A stretch of 64,000 bases of DNA from Lytechinus variegatus (GCF_018143015.1 NC_054748.1:21113906-21177905), one strand, 5' to 3'. Shown: positions 11,501 through 21,886, counted from the first letter of the stretch. Notes: generated from the sequence alone by a model not told the origin. A program made the numbers and translations.

Positions 11501-14500
11501 AGTTATGCATTCATGACATAAAAAAAAAATTGAGATGAAATGAGTCATTCGGATCAGATCATGTCACAAGTTTTCTATTATTCTTGCTACTGAGCAAATA
11601 AAAGATACAAGAAAACCTAACAGACCACCTCTTAGGGCAAGCCTAGCAAATGCATTTGGAGAGCATTTCATGGAGAATTTTGTCAGTGACTTTCAATGAC
11701 TAATTCATTCTCAGGCAATCAGAAGCAGGGATTTCCAGAAGCTTATAACATCTGTCAGTGAAAATCACTAGCAAATATCTTCATGAAACGCTCCTCTGGA
11801 ATTCAACATCACCTTTCCGTGATTTCTTCCTGGTGGTCTTGTCTCCTTCTTCATTCTCATCATCAAACTCTTGGTGAGTTGAATAGCTGGCATTGGTCTC
11901 AAAATCAGAGGGATCCTTTTCATCCCAATCTCGCTCGTCCCAAGCAAGATCTTCCTCCTTCTCCTTCTTCTCCATTTTATCTTCCACCTTTGAATCTGCT
12001 TCCTGGGTCATCAGTTTGCTCTTGACCAGAGATGCTGTCTCTTCCTTCATGTCGGCTATTTGAACTGCGATAGAGAATATAATGATACCAGCAATTACAA
12101 CTATAATGTACTACTACTACTAATAATAATACTAATAATTATAAGAAAAGCATTTGTATAGCGCTATTAATCTCTATATGTTCTAGTCTGAAGCACACTA
12201 TTATTTCTTATACTTTAGCTCAAGCTGCCATTTCTAGCTTTTTCTCAATTCATGCAAGCAATTAAATCCTGCATTGAACCCCTTTACATGTATTTCATCT
12301 GGGCTGAGTGCAGCGTGTTCGAATCCCACCGCTAAATGGGTACCCGGTAGGATGTGAAAGTCATTGTAGCTTGTCCAGTACTGTGTGCGCCTCACCGGCG
12401 ACTGACTGGAATACTCCCCAGGGAGTGGAGGATGTGCACACATTGTGTGCGGGAATGACTGATTGAATCCGATGACCGGGGTAATAATATATCTGTGAAG
12501 CGCTTAGACACGTCGTTCCGATGTATTAAGCGCTATATAAAAGCGGATTATTATTATTATTATTATTACAACGTTGCCAAATTTCTTGCTGAATAAAACA
12601 TGCAATGGCTGGGATTTGATTCCACGACCCTCTCATTGACAGAGTCAGAACCACTAGACCACAATGCCCCCACAAATAACTGATTCAACATCACCAATCA
12701 ATTTCTATTTCTGAACAAGGAAATTAATTTTAAGAAGTCATTTTTATGCTGATAAAATAATAGTAGCTTATTTATCCTACTGAGTTAAGAATATTGTAGG
12801 CCCATAATCTGGGTCTTTGTCTTTATAGGTAACAACAGTACATCTTTCCCTGCTTGCAATCAACAACACTTTATTAAATGTGAACTAGCAATTATCCATA
12901 CAAAAAACCCAGAATAAGTAACAGTATGAAATATTGTTCATTGGGAAACCTTACCCGTATCATACTTCATCCGAAAAGATTTCTTGCTCACTCTCAACGG
13001 CAACCTTGCTGCAGGATTATCAGCAAAATCACCAAGCTTGAAATCTGCAAAGAATATTGATAAGATAAAAATTAAAATAATACGAACAAAAAACAAATGT
13101 CAATGACTTTATGAGGCATAATTTGATAAGCAATCTGGCATTCTCGGTTGCATTACGTGATTCAAAATAGCAGCAGTGCTGACTTTCAAAACAGCTAATC
13201 AACTTGCTACATGAAAGTAGATGAAAGCATTGTATAAAGCCTATCATAATACTTTTCCCAAGTTTTCTGTTTTTTTTCTTCTCGGTATTGGCGTAGTGTC
13301 ATTATACGACAAAGGGTTAAGTGTTATTGTACGACAAAGGGTTAAGTGCATATGTGCCAAATACATGATCCAATGAATGAAACATATTTTGCATCTACAA
13401 CCAAAACAACAAGACAATGCCTCTAACAATTGAATGAAACAAGCACAAAGAAACACAAAATCTTGAAATGTCAAATTTTAGACAGACTTCTTTTCATAAA
13501 AGAAGAAAACAAGGCCAAGAGGGGTCTGTTTTTTTGTAAAAAAAAACCCAAAAACTTTATTATGGGCTTAGATAAGTCTTAAATTATGGCAAAAACCATT
13601 TAGACATTTAAAACAACAGCATTGGGACAGAGAGAAATCAAGTATTTTTGTCCTGTCTTGTATTCTTGTAAATGCTTACAATCAAAGTGTTGATCATTAT
13701 GGCAACTGAAGATAGACTTGATTAATCACACTGACGATTCTTGCACAGTGAACGTGCTGTGACTGTTGATTTTAAAATGTCAGAAAATATTACTTCATCC
13801 CAGAATAAATGTTTGCTGAAAATTGGTCAAAGTATGACTCAACAAACTATTCATTGACAATGTTGAATTCAATTTTTATTTAAATAAGAAAATAATTCAA
13901 AAATTGAGTCTCAGTTTGACGACTTATTAACAAAGCACCAAAGGTAAACTGAAGTTCTGAACCTTAAGTTGAATTTTAAATAGAGAGTAGATTAATAAAT
14001 TTGCTAAAATAATATTAATTTATTGATAAAGTAACTTGTTCTTGACATGATGAACCAACTAAGACAAAGTCAGAATAATTTGAGTCACAATAAGTGAAGA
14101 ACACAACCTGAATAAAGAAAGTGAATAGAAGTCTACTGCAGCACAGATGGTCACTGCAGCTGCACTCAGTCAGTCTCACCCTCACTCTCACTCACTCAGC
14201 TTTGCCGCTGTGAGCTGTGCTAGCCATGCTAGCTCCTCAGGTCAATTTACATCGAGGACGAGGCCGGGTACTGACTACCCTCGCATACATGGCAGACTAC
14301 ATCTAGAACTAGAAGCAGAGTTGACTGTGTAAATATCCTAAAAAATATTTTCCAAAATCTGTCGCAATAAGACAAAGGTCACAATCGATCAGGGGTTAGC
14401 ATTTCGCAATAGTCACCGCGCCGCACGCAAACGTCATCGCAAGCGTAACATATACGGAAACTCCGCTACAACTGCCGGAAAACTCCGGGCGTCCGTTTTT

Positions 14501-14646
14501 GCCAATCGCCCCTTGAGGCTTGGCCCGAGCCGCATGAAATAAAAAACTTACACAGAAGTCCATACATGGGACACATGATATTTACCAGCTTGGTTGAGAT
14601 AACCGCCACAATCCCGCCCTTTTCTCTGTTTTGACCTTCGAGGCAT
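8512..14646 (-). CDS. TMEM183A: TMEM183-like F-box domain protein, complete five-exon gene
   Basis: Coding exons on the minus strand: 14646-14586 (ATG at 14646-14644), 13044-12955, 12064-11813, 10217-10031, 9163-8512 (stop TAG at 8514-8512). All four introns are GT-AG and the phases join exactly, giving 413 residues. The basic N-terminus (MPRRSKQRKGR) is followed by an acidic, K/E-rich linker in exon 3 (about residues 52-134). An F-box-like region at about residues 154-198 (YPIDLWYILADYVRPEDI, then FWKKLYFRYL) follows. The C-terminal part keeps NMRHHKVRLEF and QWWHPQF, both TMEM183 hallmarks. Vertebrate TMEM183 is a little shorter (about 376 aa as I recall) and named for one predicted membrane segment just before MRHHRVRL. 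Here that stretch (SGMIMGLQLLKASVSVSAN) is only weakly hydrophobic. The biochemical role of the family is not established; an F-box suggests, but does not prove, SCF ubiquitin-ligase contact. Confidence 0.9.
9748..10021. mobile_element. MITE of the 'CTTACAAAGAGTTGCGATTG' family, in TMEM183 intron 4
   Basis: It begins 'gggccgcgtcttacaaag', 'agttacaattgatccaatc' and ends 'ttgatcggatcaatcac', 'aactatttgtaagacaggcc', forming an inverted repeat. The inside shares 'aaatttgcaaaatgtccttt', 'gtaaacaaaggagaac' and 'gttgactttgctggctttcc' with the copy at 30027-30276 in the opposite orientation. The right end stops about 8 bp before the splice donor of TMEM183 exon 4. Confidence 0.75.
10345..10802. mobile_element. 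Long inverted-repeat (hairpin) element in TMEM183 intron 3
   Basis: The left arm has 'aaagagtatcttctcccaaa', 'cataccataattatgtggta', 'gcttggacaatcagtag' and 'gcatgactgcaatgaat'. The right arm has the complements 'attcattgcagtcatgcc', 'gatcatccaagcattaac', 'taccacataaatatggtat' and 'ggaagaagatactcttt'. Arms are about 160 bp around a central AT-rich region. There is no coding capacity. A partial extra copy of the right arm follows at 10834-10922. Confidence 0.7.
10834..10922. repeat. Second copy of the right arm of the preceding hairpin element
   Basis: It repeats 'cactgcaaaaaatacatcc', 'gatcatccaagcattaac', 'taccacataaatatggtat' and 'ggaagaagatactctt' almost exactly as at 10717-10802. The spacer between the two copies includes 'caggccctacataatcaaat', which is repeated again at 11481. 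Confidence 0.75.
10923..11476. mobile_element. Foldback element built of 'AACCCCGTACTAT' repeats
   Basis: The ends form an inverted repeat: 'ctttttacacaggattttc' at the left, and the complement of 'gcctgtgtaaaaag' at the right (11460-11473). The interior repeats the phrase 'ttaaccccgtactat' or its complement at about 10963, 10982, 11158, 11203, 11253, 11390 and 11442. Two near-perfect hairpins with 'gtactataggtggggcta' and 'tagccccacctatagtac' arms occur at about 11165-11220 and 11395-11450. A phrase 'ttttacacagg' or 'ttttcacaca' precedes several units. No reading frame. It lies in TMEM183 intron 3. Confidence 0.75.
12280..12575 (+). mobile_element. tRNA-derived SINE (family A), head damaged
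   Basis: Only the B box part of the head survives ('gcagcgtgttcgaatccc'); the body 'aaatgggtacccggtagg', 'ctccccagggagtgga', 'gaccggggtaataatat', 'agcgcttagacacgtc' and the (ATT)n tail are intact. The usual segment between B box and 'gctaaatggg' is deleted. It lies in TMEM183 intron 2. Confidence 0.75.
12576..12672 (-). mobile_element. SINE head fragment (family B type), minus strand
   Basis: Read on the minus strand it has 'gtggtctagtggttctgac' (A box-like), 'gtcgtggaatcaaatccc' (B box-like) and 'ttcagcaagaaatttgg'. It is truncated against the ATT tail of the preceding SINE, so the two lie tail to tail. Confidence 0.65.
13045..14585 (-). other. TMEM183 intron 1: no recognised element
   Basis: AT-rich intron of about 1.5 kb. 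The only internal structure I noticed is a short direct repeat 'acgacaaagggttaagtg' at about 13307-13350 and a CT-rich stretch near 14165-14200. G+C rises toward exon 1 (14410-14530), as is usual near a promoter. Confidence 0.5.
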
Positions 14647-14951
14647 TTCTTGTGATCCTCGAATATCCCATCTCCTATTTCCTCTGTTGCATATTACTTG
14701 GGCTGACAAAATATTCGTGTATCAATATTAGAGTAACTTTGAGGAAATCTTCGGGCACTGACGTTGTGCGAAGAGAACTATGGAAGCAGTGAAGGGGGGG
14801 GGGGCGGGCGGGGCGCGCGACCGCGCTGCCCCCCCCCGGGCCACTTACATTGACGAGTGGATACCATGCGCGACCCCCAAAACACGTAAAAAGGATGTCT
14901 TTTTCACGATAGGGCACGTTACGTACGTAACGTGATAAGGGTGTCAAAAAC

Positions 14952-15169
14952 CTTGGAATAGCCTAAGTAATGAATTAGTAAATGCACCCAGTGTCCACAG
15001 CTTCGAAAATGGATTGGATAAGTATTGGAGATGTGAACCTGTGAAGTTCAAGTTTGATGCTGACCCACCAGGACATGACCCGGCCAACCTAAAAAGGAGA
15101 CAGAATTTGGAACTGAATATAGAGTCTTAGACTGCGTTCAGAAGCATCCATAGGTATCCATAGGTAGGT
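14952..15169 (+). mobile_element. 5'-truncated LINE 3' end inserted in the foldback element
   Basis: A reading frame at 14966-15130 ends in TAG and contains VNAPSVHSFENGLDKYW. This is the typical C-terminal region of non-LTR retrotransposon reverse-transcriptase ORFs (the 'VNSFKNRLDKHW' type), followed by a tail rich in R/N/E (NLKRRQNLELNIES). The 3' tail carries the short repeat 'atccataggt'. AAAAAC at 14946-14951 and 15170-15175 flanks the insert and is a plausible target duplication. Other copies of the host element lack this block. Confidence 0.7.
14966..15130 (+). pseudogene. C-terminal remnant of a LINE reverse transcriptase ORF
   Basis: About 54 residues are in frame with the element's own stop codon. 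The core reverse-transcriptase motifs are absent because the copy is 5'-truncated, so it cannot encode an active enzyme. The clade cannot be assigned from this tail. Confidence 0.6.
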
Positions 15170-15468
15170 AAAAACGCAAAAATAATGAAAAAAGATCTAT
15201 TTCGCTAGGAAAATTACGTGTTTAGGATGGAATATGCGGGGATGATAAAACAAAATTAAAATGTTTTATAAGGGATGTCCTTTTTGCCCCAACACTTTGT
15301 GTTTAGAGTCCGATTTGCGCGAGGTGTAGAAGGTGGGGTCGGGCCAACCAAATAAGGTAAAGCCGACGACCGATAAGGACGGCCCGTAACAATAAAACAT
15401 TCCCGTGTACTAGCTTGTTTAGGGGTTCATTTCAGGGAATACTTGCCAAGAGTATCGGTTTGTTTCCA

Positions 15469-15561
15469 TAGGCGGCGGAAGCGGGGGGGACGGGGGGGAC
15501 GTGTCCCCCCCTAAATTTGAGGAGGGGGGGACGGTCCCCCCCCTAAATTTGTAGCTGATGA

Positions 15562-15599
<38 letters not shown>

Positions 15600-15716
15600 T
15601 GTCAATTTATTTTCCTACACGTCCCCCCTAGGTTGAGAACCTTTTTTTTTTTTTTTTGCTTGTCAAATTTTTTCTTGGGTTGTCCCCTCCTAAAATTTTT
15701 GGCTTCCGCCGCCAGT
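15469..15716. mobile_element. 248-bp element with GGCGGCGGAAGC ends and poly-T, hAT-like
   Basis: 'ggcggcggaagc' at the left and 'gcttccgccgcc' at the right are exact complements. The direct repeat GTTTGTTTCCA (15458-15468 and 15717-15727) brackets it and shows insertion into the foldback element. The interior has C/G runs ('gtccccccctaaatttg' twice) and T runs of about 30 and 15. There is no coding potential. Confidence 0.75.
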
Positions 15717-16588
15717 GTTTGTTTCCAATACTTGTTAAGGGTAGGGTTTCACACGCCAATACTTGTTTAGGGGTGCATTTTCAGAATATGGAAATTACGT
15801 GTTTAGGGTGCTTTTCGAGACCGGCATATGGTCGCGCAGTATATCCACTCGTGAATGGAAGTGCCCCCCCCCCGCTCCGGGGATATGGATGAGGGGCGTT
15901 GGGGCAATGCAAGAAACTTGCGATCAATTGCAAATCTATTTTCGGTGCCTAAATCAATGACATCTCTTTTAATTAATTGTAAACTTGTAATTGATTGCAG
16001 AACTGCTTTATGTATGATCAGAAATGTAATCTGATTTATACAGCTACCCGGGGGGGCCACTTCCATTCACGAGTGGATACCATGCGCGACCATGGGGTCT
16101 CGAAAAGCACCCTAAACACGTAATTTCCATATTCTGAAAATGCACCCCTTAACAAGTATTGGGTTGTCAAACCCTACCCTTAACAAGTATTGGAAACAAA
16201 ACGATAATCTTGGAAAATATTCCCTGAAATGAACCCCTAAACAAGTACAGGAATGTTTTATTGTTACGGGTCCTTCGGTCGTCGGCTTTACCTTGTTTGG
16301 TTTAGTACGACCCCACCTTCTACACCTCGCGCAAATCGGACTCTAAACACGAAGTGTTGGGGAAAAATGGACATCCTTTATAAAACATTTTAATTTTGTT
16401 TTATCATCCCCGCAAATTCGACCCTAAACACGTAATTGTCCTAGCGAAATAGATACCCTTTTTTCATTATTTTGTGTTTTTGACACCCTTATCACGTTAC
16501 GTACGTAACGTGCCCTATCGTGAAAAAGACATCCTTTTTACGTGTTTTTTTTGGTCGCGCATGGTATCCACTCGTCAATGTAAGTGCC

Positions 16589-18032
16589 CAGGGGCGTAGA
16601 TAGCGGGGGGGATGCATCCCCCCAGAATTTTAGGTGGGGGGGATGGTGTGTACAATCATCCCCCCCCCAGGTTTCTGTGGGGGAAGAAGCAAAACTATAC
16701 AGTAATAAAGCAATGAATGCTAGTTAAAATCAATCAATAATAATAGCAGTAATAATCATAACGTACAGCAATGACAAACATGATAAAAATTGGACTTTTA
16801 TTCAGAGTCAATCATCTTATATGCATTTACAACTTTTAAGTAATAACAACTGTCTTGCGTCGTCATATACAGTTAAGGATCGTTATTCAGAGTTTCACCA
16901 AGTACATTTCCTTATAATAATTATGTATTTGCAAAGGAGATAAGTTCAAAATATTTCATTACAGATTTAAGAAAGTGTCGCTTAATCACTCCCTTTCAGA
17001 GCAATTGCTTTCATAACACATTAACACTGTTCAAACGAATTAATAAGAAATTACCTATACACATACACTGACCCTTTTCCCTGCTGGCCATGTCCTCAAC
17101 CCCTACTTTGCAAAGGAAAGGTGAAAATTTTCAGTCTCTAAGGAGCGAATTAGTAAATGAATGATTTTGGAATGAAAGTGCAAATTTTGGATGGCCTCAG
17201 TGATATCCGAGGTTTTTTTCACTCAATATTTTTGGCGCAAAAATTTTGGAATTACTTATACCAGTGATTTCTGTACGTGCGCAGTCTTCTAGGTTTGAAG
17301 GTTATAAACTGTTACATTTCATTACCTATGTTTTTATCATAATCATCATAACAAGGTACATAATAAGAAATGAATCGAAATTATAACAAGTTACTATCTA
17401 TACAGTTTACTTCCGACAACCCGGTGAGGTTTATTCCATTTCCATACTTAATTCAATCAAGCCTTTGTAATCATGGTAATTTTAGACAGAGTGTGCTTAT
17501 CATTTTAGTGTCCGCATATCTGCACGTGGATAAGAAATATAATGTTGAGCTTTTTTTATTTTACCCCTATTACTATAATTGTAATTGATATTTTTTTTTA
17601 GTTATTTGGCTGTTTATTTGTTTATTCCTTTAGTTGTTGATTCATTCGTTTGATCATTAACAATATCGCTACTTTTAAAAGAGTATACTACTATACTAGT
17701 AAAATAAGGAATACTAGTTATTCTAGATCATGTTTAGCAGGACTGTCATGACCAAGATGATAACTAGACATCCGACAAATGACATTTCTCTTATGATCAT
17801 CTTTACTCATTGTCATTAATCAAACAAAAGATTACTGCCATGAAAAATGTGCAAGGAAGTTTGTTTATTACTGGATGCCCTGTTTATTGCTGAAAGCAAA
17901 GTGATTAAAAGACACACGAGATTATCCATGAGGCAGATCGTGTTATTTTGTTATCTTTAACTCGTCTGCTTTGGCCCATGATATTTTGTTTTTATCGAGT
18001 ACGTTATCTCCTTCATTCTTTATATTTATATA

Positions 18033-18075
<43 letters not shown>

Positions 18076-18154
18076 TATATAATATATATATATATAAAGT
18101 ATGACCCAGCTAGGGATCATCCCTCCCAGGTCTAAGGACCTGTCTACGCCACTG
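16589..18154. mobile_element. hAT-like non-autonomous element (CAGGGGCGTAGA ends)
   Basis: The left end CAGGGGCGTAGA and the right end TCTACGCCACTG form a 12-bp inverted repeat with one mismatch, starting with the CAG typical of hAT elements. A perfect 8-bp duplication TAAGTGCC flanks it (16581-16588 and 18155-18162), the usual hAT length. Its 1.57 kb is AT-rich, with C/G runs near the left end and a (TA)n block at 18037-18097. I found no transposase domain in any frame. Confidence 0.8.
18037..18097. repeat. (TA)n microsatellite
   Basis: About 60 bases of nearly pure TA dinucleotide with two short interruptions (AAATATATATAA), near the right end of the hAT-like element. Confidence 0.9.
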
Positions 18155-18941
18155 TAAGTGCCCCCCCCCGGGACAGCTAACATTGATCTATTCATTCTAA
18201 AATGACAACAGAATATTTGCGATTGATTGCAAATATTTTCTTGCAACTGTACCCCATAAGACTATGCGAGACTGGGATTTAAATCCACTCTCTATTGATA
18301 ATTACCAAAAGTCATCTAACTGACCAATTTTAACCTCAATTGAACCCGGGAACTGAACATCATGGCAGTATCAATCCCTTGCCCCCCGCCCCCTTTTCAT
18401 ACATAGTCAGCCATACAGGGTATGCCTATAGGCCTATTAGAGATCAAAGTGCTTATGTTAATGAATGGAATGAAATATAATGGGAGCAGATCATTTTCTG
18501 AAGATAAGAAAGCAAAACAATTAAGCCGCGAGCAAAATACATTTGGCACAGACGGGGCACAGGCCGGGGCGCGAACGTACCATGATGGGAAAGAATGATA
18601 GCATTAAGGGGCTGTTTAATCACCCCCCCCCCCAAACACACACCGGACTCATATAATCATGGTTGCCACGGGAGCAGCAGAACTTAAAAAACTACCCGTG
18701 TACAAAAAAATACCACTAATCTGATTGTGATATATTTTGCCACCTCACTGACCCCCCCCCCCCTCCTCCTCCCCGGCATGTGCCATAAAATGTCCAACTA
18801 TTTTGCTCACTTGCTTTACTTTCTCATCTTGAAAAAATATTATGCCCCCATTTAATTTCATTTATCAATTATCATTATCAGCATTTAGATCTGATTTCCA
18901 GGCCTTATTTTTAGGATCTCCTTGGCGACCCCCTCATCATC

Positions 18942-19625
18942 GGGGGGGGGGGGCACTTACATTGACGAGTGGATACCATGCGCGACCAAAAACACGTGAA
19001 AGGGATGTCTTTTTCAAGATAGGGCACGTTACGTACGTAACGTGATAAGGGTGTCAAAAACACAAAAATATTGAAAAAAAGGTATCTATTTCGCTCGGAA
19101 AAATATACGTGTTTAGCAGTTTAGGGTCAAATATGCGGGAATGATAAAACAAAATCAAAATGTTTTATAAAGGATGTTCTTTTTGCCCCAACACTACGTG
19201 TAGTTTAGAGTCCGATTTGCGCGAGGTGTGGAAGGTTGTACCGTACTAAACTAAAATAATGATGTGTAAAGGTAAAACCGACGAACACGGACCCGTTACA
19301 TAAAAATAAAAAATCGCTGTACTTGTTTAGGGGTTCATTTCAGGGAATACTTGCCAAGAATATCGTTTTGTTTTCAATACTTGTTAAGGGGTGCATTTTA
19401 GAAATATGGAAAATACATCGCTGTAATTGTTTAGGGGCTCAATTTTGTGAATACTTACCAATAGTATTTGTTTCCAATACTCGTTAAGGGTAGGGTTTCA
19501 CACGCCAATACTTGTTAAGGGGTGCATTTTCAGAATATGGAAATTACGTGTTTAGGGTGCTTTTCAAAACCCCGTGGTCGCGCATGGTATCCACTCGTCA
19601 ATGGAAGTGGCCCCTTCGGGGGCTG
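18942..19625. mobile_element. Foldback element with the 20-bp ACGT palindrome, copy 3 (internally duplicated)
   Basis: It starts after a G run with 'gcacttacattgacgagtgg', has the palindrome at 19025-19044, and ends 'ggtatccactcgtcaatgg', 'aagtggcccc'. It is longer than the 554-bp copy because a segment of about 110 bp ('cgctgtacttgtttagggg' to 'aaatatggaaaataca') is followed by a diverged repeat of itself from about 19421. The orientation is the same as copy 1. I see no clear target duplication. Confidence 0.8.
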
Positions 19626-19719
19626 CATATCGGCAAACAGTGTATCTTTAGGGATGGGACAAATTCGACGACAAAGACCATGCAAATAAACGAAGTCGTA
19701 ATGAACCAAGAATTTTGAT

Positions 19720-19945
19720 GGGGATCAATATCAGGCATATCGCGTAAAATCAATTAAAAGTGCATGCGAGCAAGCAAAAATTTTGACATTTTCATACCAA
19801 ACTCCAAGTTTGTGATATATTTTGACATAATATTCATAAAATGATTCCATAATTCACCCTTATCTTATATTTACTTTTTCACATTCTCTCTCTTTTTTTA
19901 GTCTTGATTTTTTTGAGGGGGCAAGAGCCCCCGCCCCTCCCCCAT
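19720..19945. mobile_element. Decayed piece of the GTGGCGTA hAT-like family
   Basis: Words 'cgcgtaaaatcaatt', 'gcgagcaagcaaaaatttt', 'ttttgacataatattca', 'aaatgattccataattca' and the terminal G/C runs parallel the complete element at 58939-59199 in the same order. The terminal inverted repeats are not preserved. Confidence 0.5.
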
Positions 19946-20247
19946 TATATAGCTATATAAAATTGATACTGACACCTTCTTTAAAATTAACCGCTATACT
20001 AAAGATCGAAGTGGCATACTAATTACTGTACAGTATAGTTCCATCATGATGTATTTCTCGACTCATGTTTTCATTACAACCAACGTCGATAACGCAAATA
20101 CCCTTTTCATTGTTTGATTTTTATGCTTTAGAAAGACGAAACTAGTACCCTTGAGTCTGTTAGCAATACATTATATGGATGTTTATTCAGCATGTTCAGG
20201 AAGGATATTGGTCACCTTTAGTTTGTAAAATAAATTCTCGGTTCAGG

Positions 20248-20443
20248 GCGGATCCAGGATTTTCCAAAGAGGGGGGGGGGGCACATTTTCCCCCGAGGAA
20301 AAATTTTACAAGCAAAAAAACCAAAAAGAAAGAAAAAGGTCTTCACATTCAAAGGGAGGGGGCACATTTGTATTTTAACGGATTTCGATTGTACCTCTCA
20401 AGGGGGGGGGCAAGGCCGGCCCGTGCCCTCCCCTGGATCCGCC
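20248..20443. mobile_element. Short element with 12-bp perfect ends GGCGGATCCAGG
   Basis: GGCGGATCCAGG at 20248-20259 is the exact complement of CCTGGATCCGCC at 20432-20443. The interior is made of G runs and A-rich stretches with no gene. Related 'ggatccaggatttt' or 'aatcctggatccg' ends recur at about 21220-21240 and 59916-59935, so this is a dispersed family, plausibly hAT-like. Confidence 0.7.
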
Positions 20444-21477
20444 AGGTTTCAGAATTGATATTATTCCTATGATGGGGGTGAATTTGACAATTACTGGGAA
20501 ATATACGCGCAATGCAAAGATTTTACCTGACGTCATGTATCTGTATCTGACTTCCGACCGCTCCCGCGCAAAGCATCGACGCAGATATATTCAATCATTT
20601 TTTTAAAGAAAATGCTCTGTTTACTTATTTTTACTTTAACAAAAAGCACAATTTATGCTTCCCTTTTCTCCCTTAACTCCTGCCTTAACTACTCATCCTC
20701 CAATTCCTTTTCTACCTCCCAAATTGGGGGGGGGGGCGTTTTTAAGGGGGTGGGAATTAGCAACGGCCCCACCGCCACATACTTTACACTTACACTATAA
20801 ATTCAAAATTCGGGTATACTAAAATATCGGACCCCTTTCTTTATCTCCTACTGTCCGTCTATCTCTCCCTACCCTCTCCCTCTCTCTGCCTAGGAGTATA
20901 CCCGAGTCCAAGGTACAGTGAACGATCTCGAACTGTTTTGGCTTCAAAGATATTGCCAGGATGACTAATGGTTTTTTTATTCTTCTCTTTGTTTTTAGAA
21001 TTGCTAGAATCATCAGGTTAATTGGCAGAAAGGGAGCAAGTGGCACATGTCAGGATCAGGGGAGGAGGAAGATGCGGCTGTTTTTTTTCTCTGCGGGTTA
21101 TTTTTTTTTATTGTCAGTATTTTCTGGAGACCTAAGCCCGATAGCTCCTCCGGTTTGTGAGTGAGGGCCTTTTTATTTTTTTCTGCAGATTTTTGGAACG
21201 AAATACACCCCTTCTGAAGAAAAATCCTGGATCCGGGACTGCATATCGACCAAAACATTAATTAAAAAAATAGTGATCATTTAAATTACTAGTAGACCGG
21301 GCCTTTGGTATGCATGAATTATCGAAGGTATCGAAAATTACATTGTATGTGAGCGTATTTCCTTCTTTCCTTTTTTTTTCAATAACAGGATTTTTTTAAA
21401 CAAGTGCACACCTAGTTACCAATAATGCATATAGCATTTCCATTTATTTGAAAGCAAGATTACAGAGCATTGTAGAT

Positions 21478-21568
21478 TAAATGCCTTGCTCACGGGCATA
21501 TTATGTGCCGCGGCTCGAACCGGACTTCCCATGTATAGCCAGGCGCCTTAGGCTTAGAACACTCGGCC
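21478..21568 (-). mobile_element. tRNA-derived SINE head fragment, minus strand
   Basis: Read on the minus strand: 'gtggccgagtgttctaagcc' (A box, Leu/Ser-like) and 'gtccggttcgagccgcgg' (B box). The body that would follow is not one of the other SINE families in the window. It is too damaged to be a tRNA gene. Confidence 0.55.
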
Positions 21569-21597
21569 ACGGAATGTTAATTGCATCTCGATTCCTC

Positions 21598-21850
21598 CCC
21601 GGGGGGGGGGGGTACTCACGATATAAGGCCTACGGGGATGTGCTGCTGGCCTATACCACCGGTAGGCCTATAGGTCCATATTCTCCTCCAATTTTGGATG
21701 ATAACTTTGTTTTTTTGGCTCGTCAAATCTTAATAAATCCTTAGTAATGGGTACCTTTTCAGCCAAAATGACCCGTAAATATGGGATCTGAACCTTCAGC
21801 CGCACACCCCCGTCCAAACCAAATCTAAGTACCCCGGGGGGGGGGGGGGT
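21598..21850. repeat. G-run-bounded element with GGGGTACT / AGTACCCC ends
   Basis: Both ends carry CCCCGGGG followed by long G runs. Just inside, 'ggggtactcac' at the left and 'ctaagtaccccgggg' at the right are inverted. The interior includes 'cctacggggatgtgctgctg' and 'gccaaaatgacccgtaaata'. The architecture recalls the foldback elements that start and end in CCCGGGG, but the sequence is different. Confidence 0.5.
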
Positions 21851-21886
21851 GGGCTCGGCCTCATGCCCAGCGCTGTTTTATAAATG

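Larger units (their letters stand above)
14829..15870. mobile_element. Foldback element with the 20-bp ACGT palindrome, copy 1 (interrupted)
   Basis: The left end 'cccgggccacttacattgac' and 'gagtggataccatgcgcgac' pairs with the right end 'tatccactcgtgaatggaag' followed by C runs. The palindrome 'cacgttacgtacgtaacgtg' lies at 14915-14934. Interior motifs are complements of 'cctaaacacgtaa' and 'ccttaacaagtattgg'. Two foreign blocks interrupt it: a LINE fragment (14952-15169) and a 248-bp element (15469-15716). Orientation is opposite to the copies at 16047 and 54595. Confidence 0.8.
16047..18172. mobile_element. Foldback element with the 20-bp ACGT palindrome, copy 2 (interrupted)
   Basis: It starts 'cccgggggggccacttccat' and 'tcacgagtggataccatgcg' and runs through the six-motif array and the palindrome 'cacgttacgtacgtaacgtg' (16493-16512) to 'ggtatccactcgtcaatg'. 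Its last bases ('taagtgcccccccccggg') lie at 18155-18172, after a 1.57-kb insert. Target duplication ACAGCTA. Without the insert it matches the copy at 54595-55148 closely. Confidence 0.85.
15901..18255. mobile_element. 'GCAAGAAACTTGCGATCAAT' MITE, split by a 2.1-kb nested insertion
   Basis: The left half (15901-16046) begins 'ggggcaatgcaagaaacttg'. The right half (18173-18255) ends 'atttgcgattgattgcaa', 'atattttcttgcaactgt', 'acccc'. Together they match the intact copy at 30511-30708. The break carries ACAGCTA on both sides (16040-16046 and 18173-18179), which is the target duplication of the inserted foldback element. Confidence 0.85.

Noticed and set aside
14586..14646. Starting TMEM183 at the internal Met in exon 3 (12049)
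   Set aside because: An upstream path through two more exons gives exact GT-AG phases and a basic N-terminus like the vertebrate protein, so the longer model is preferred.
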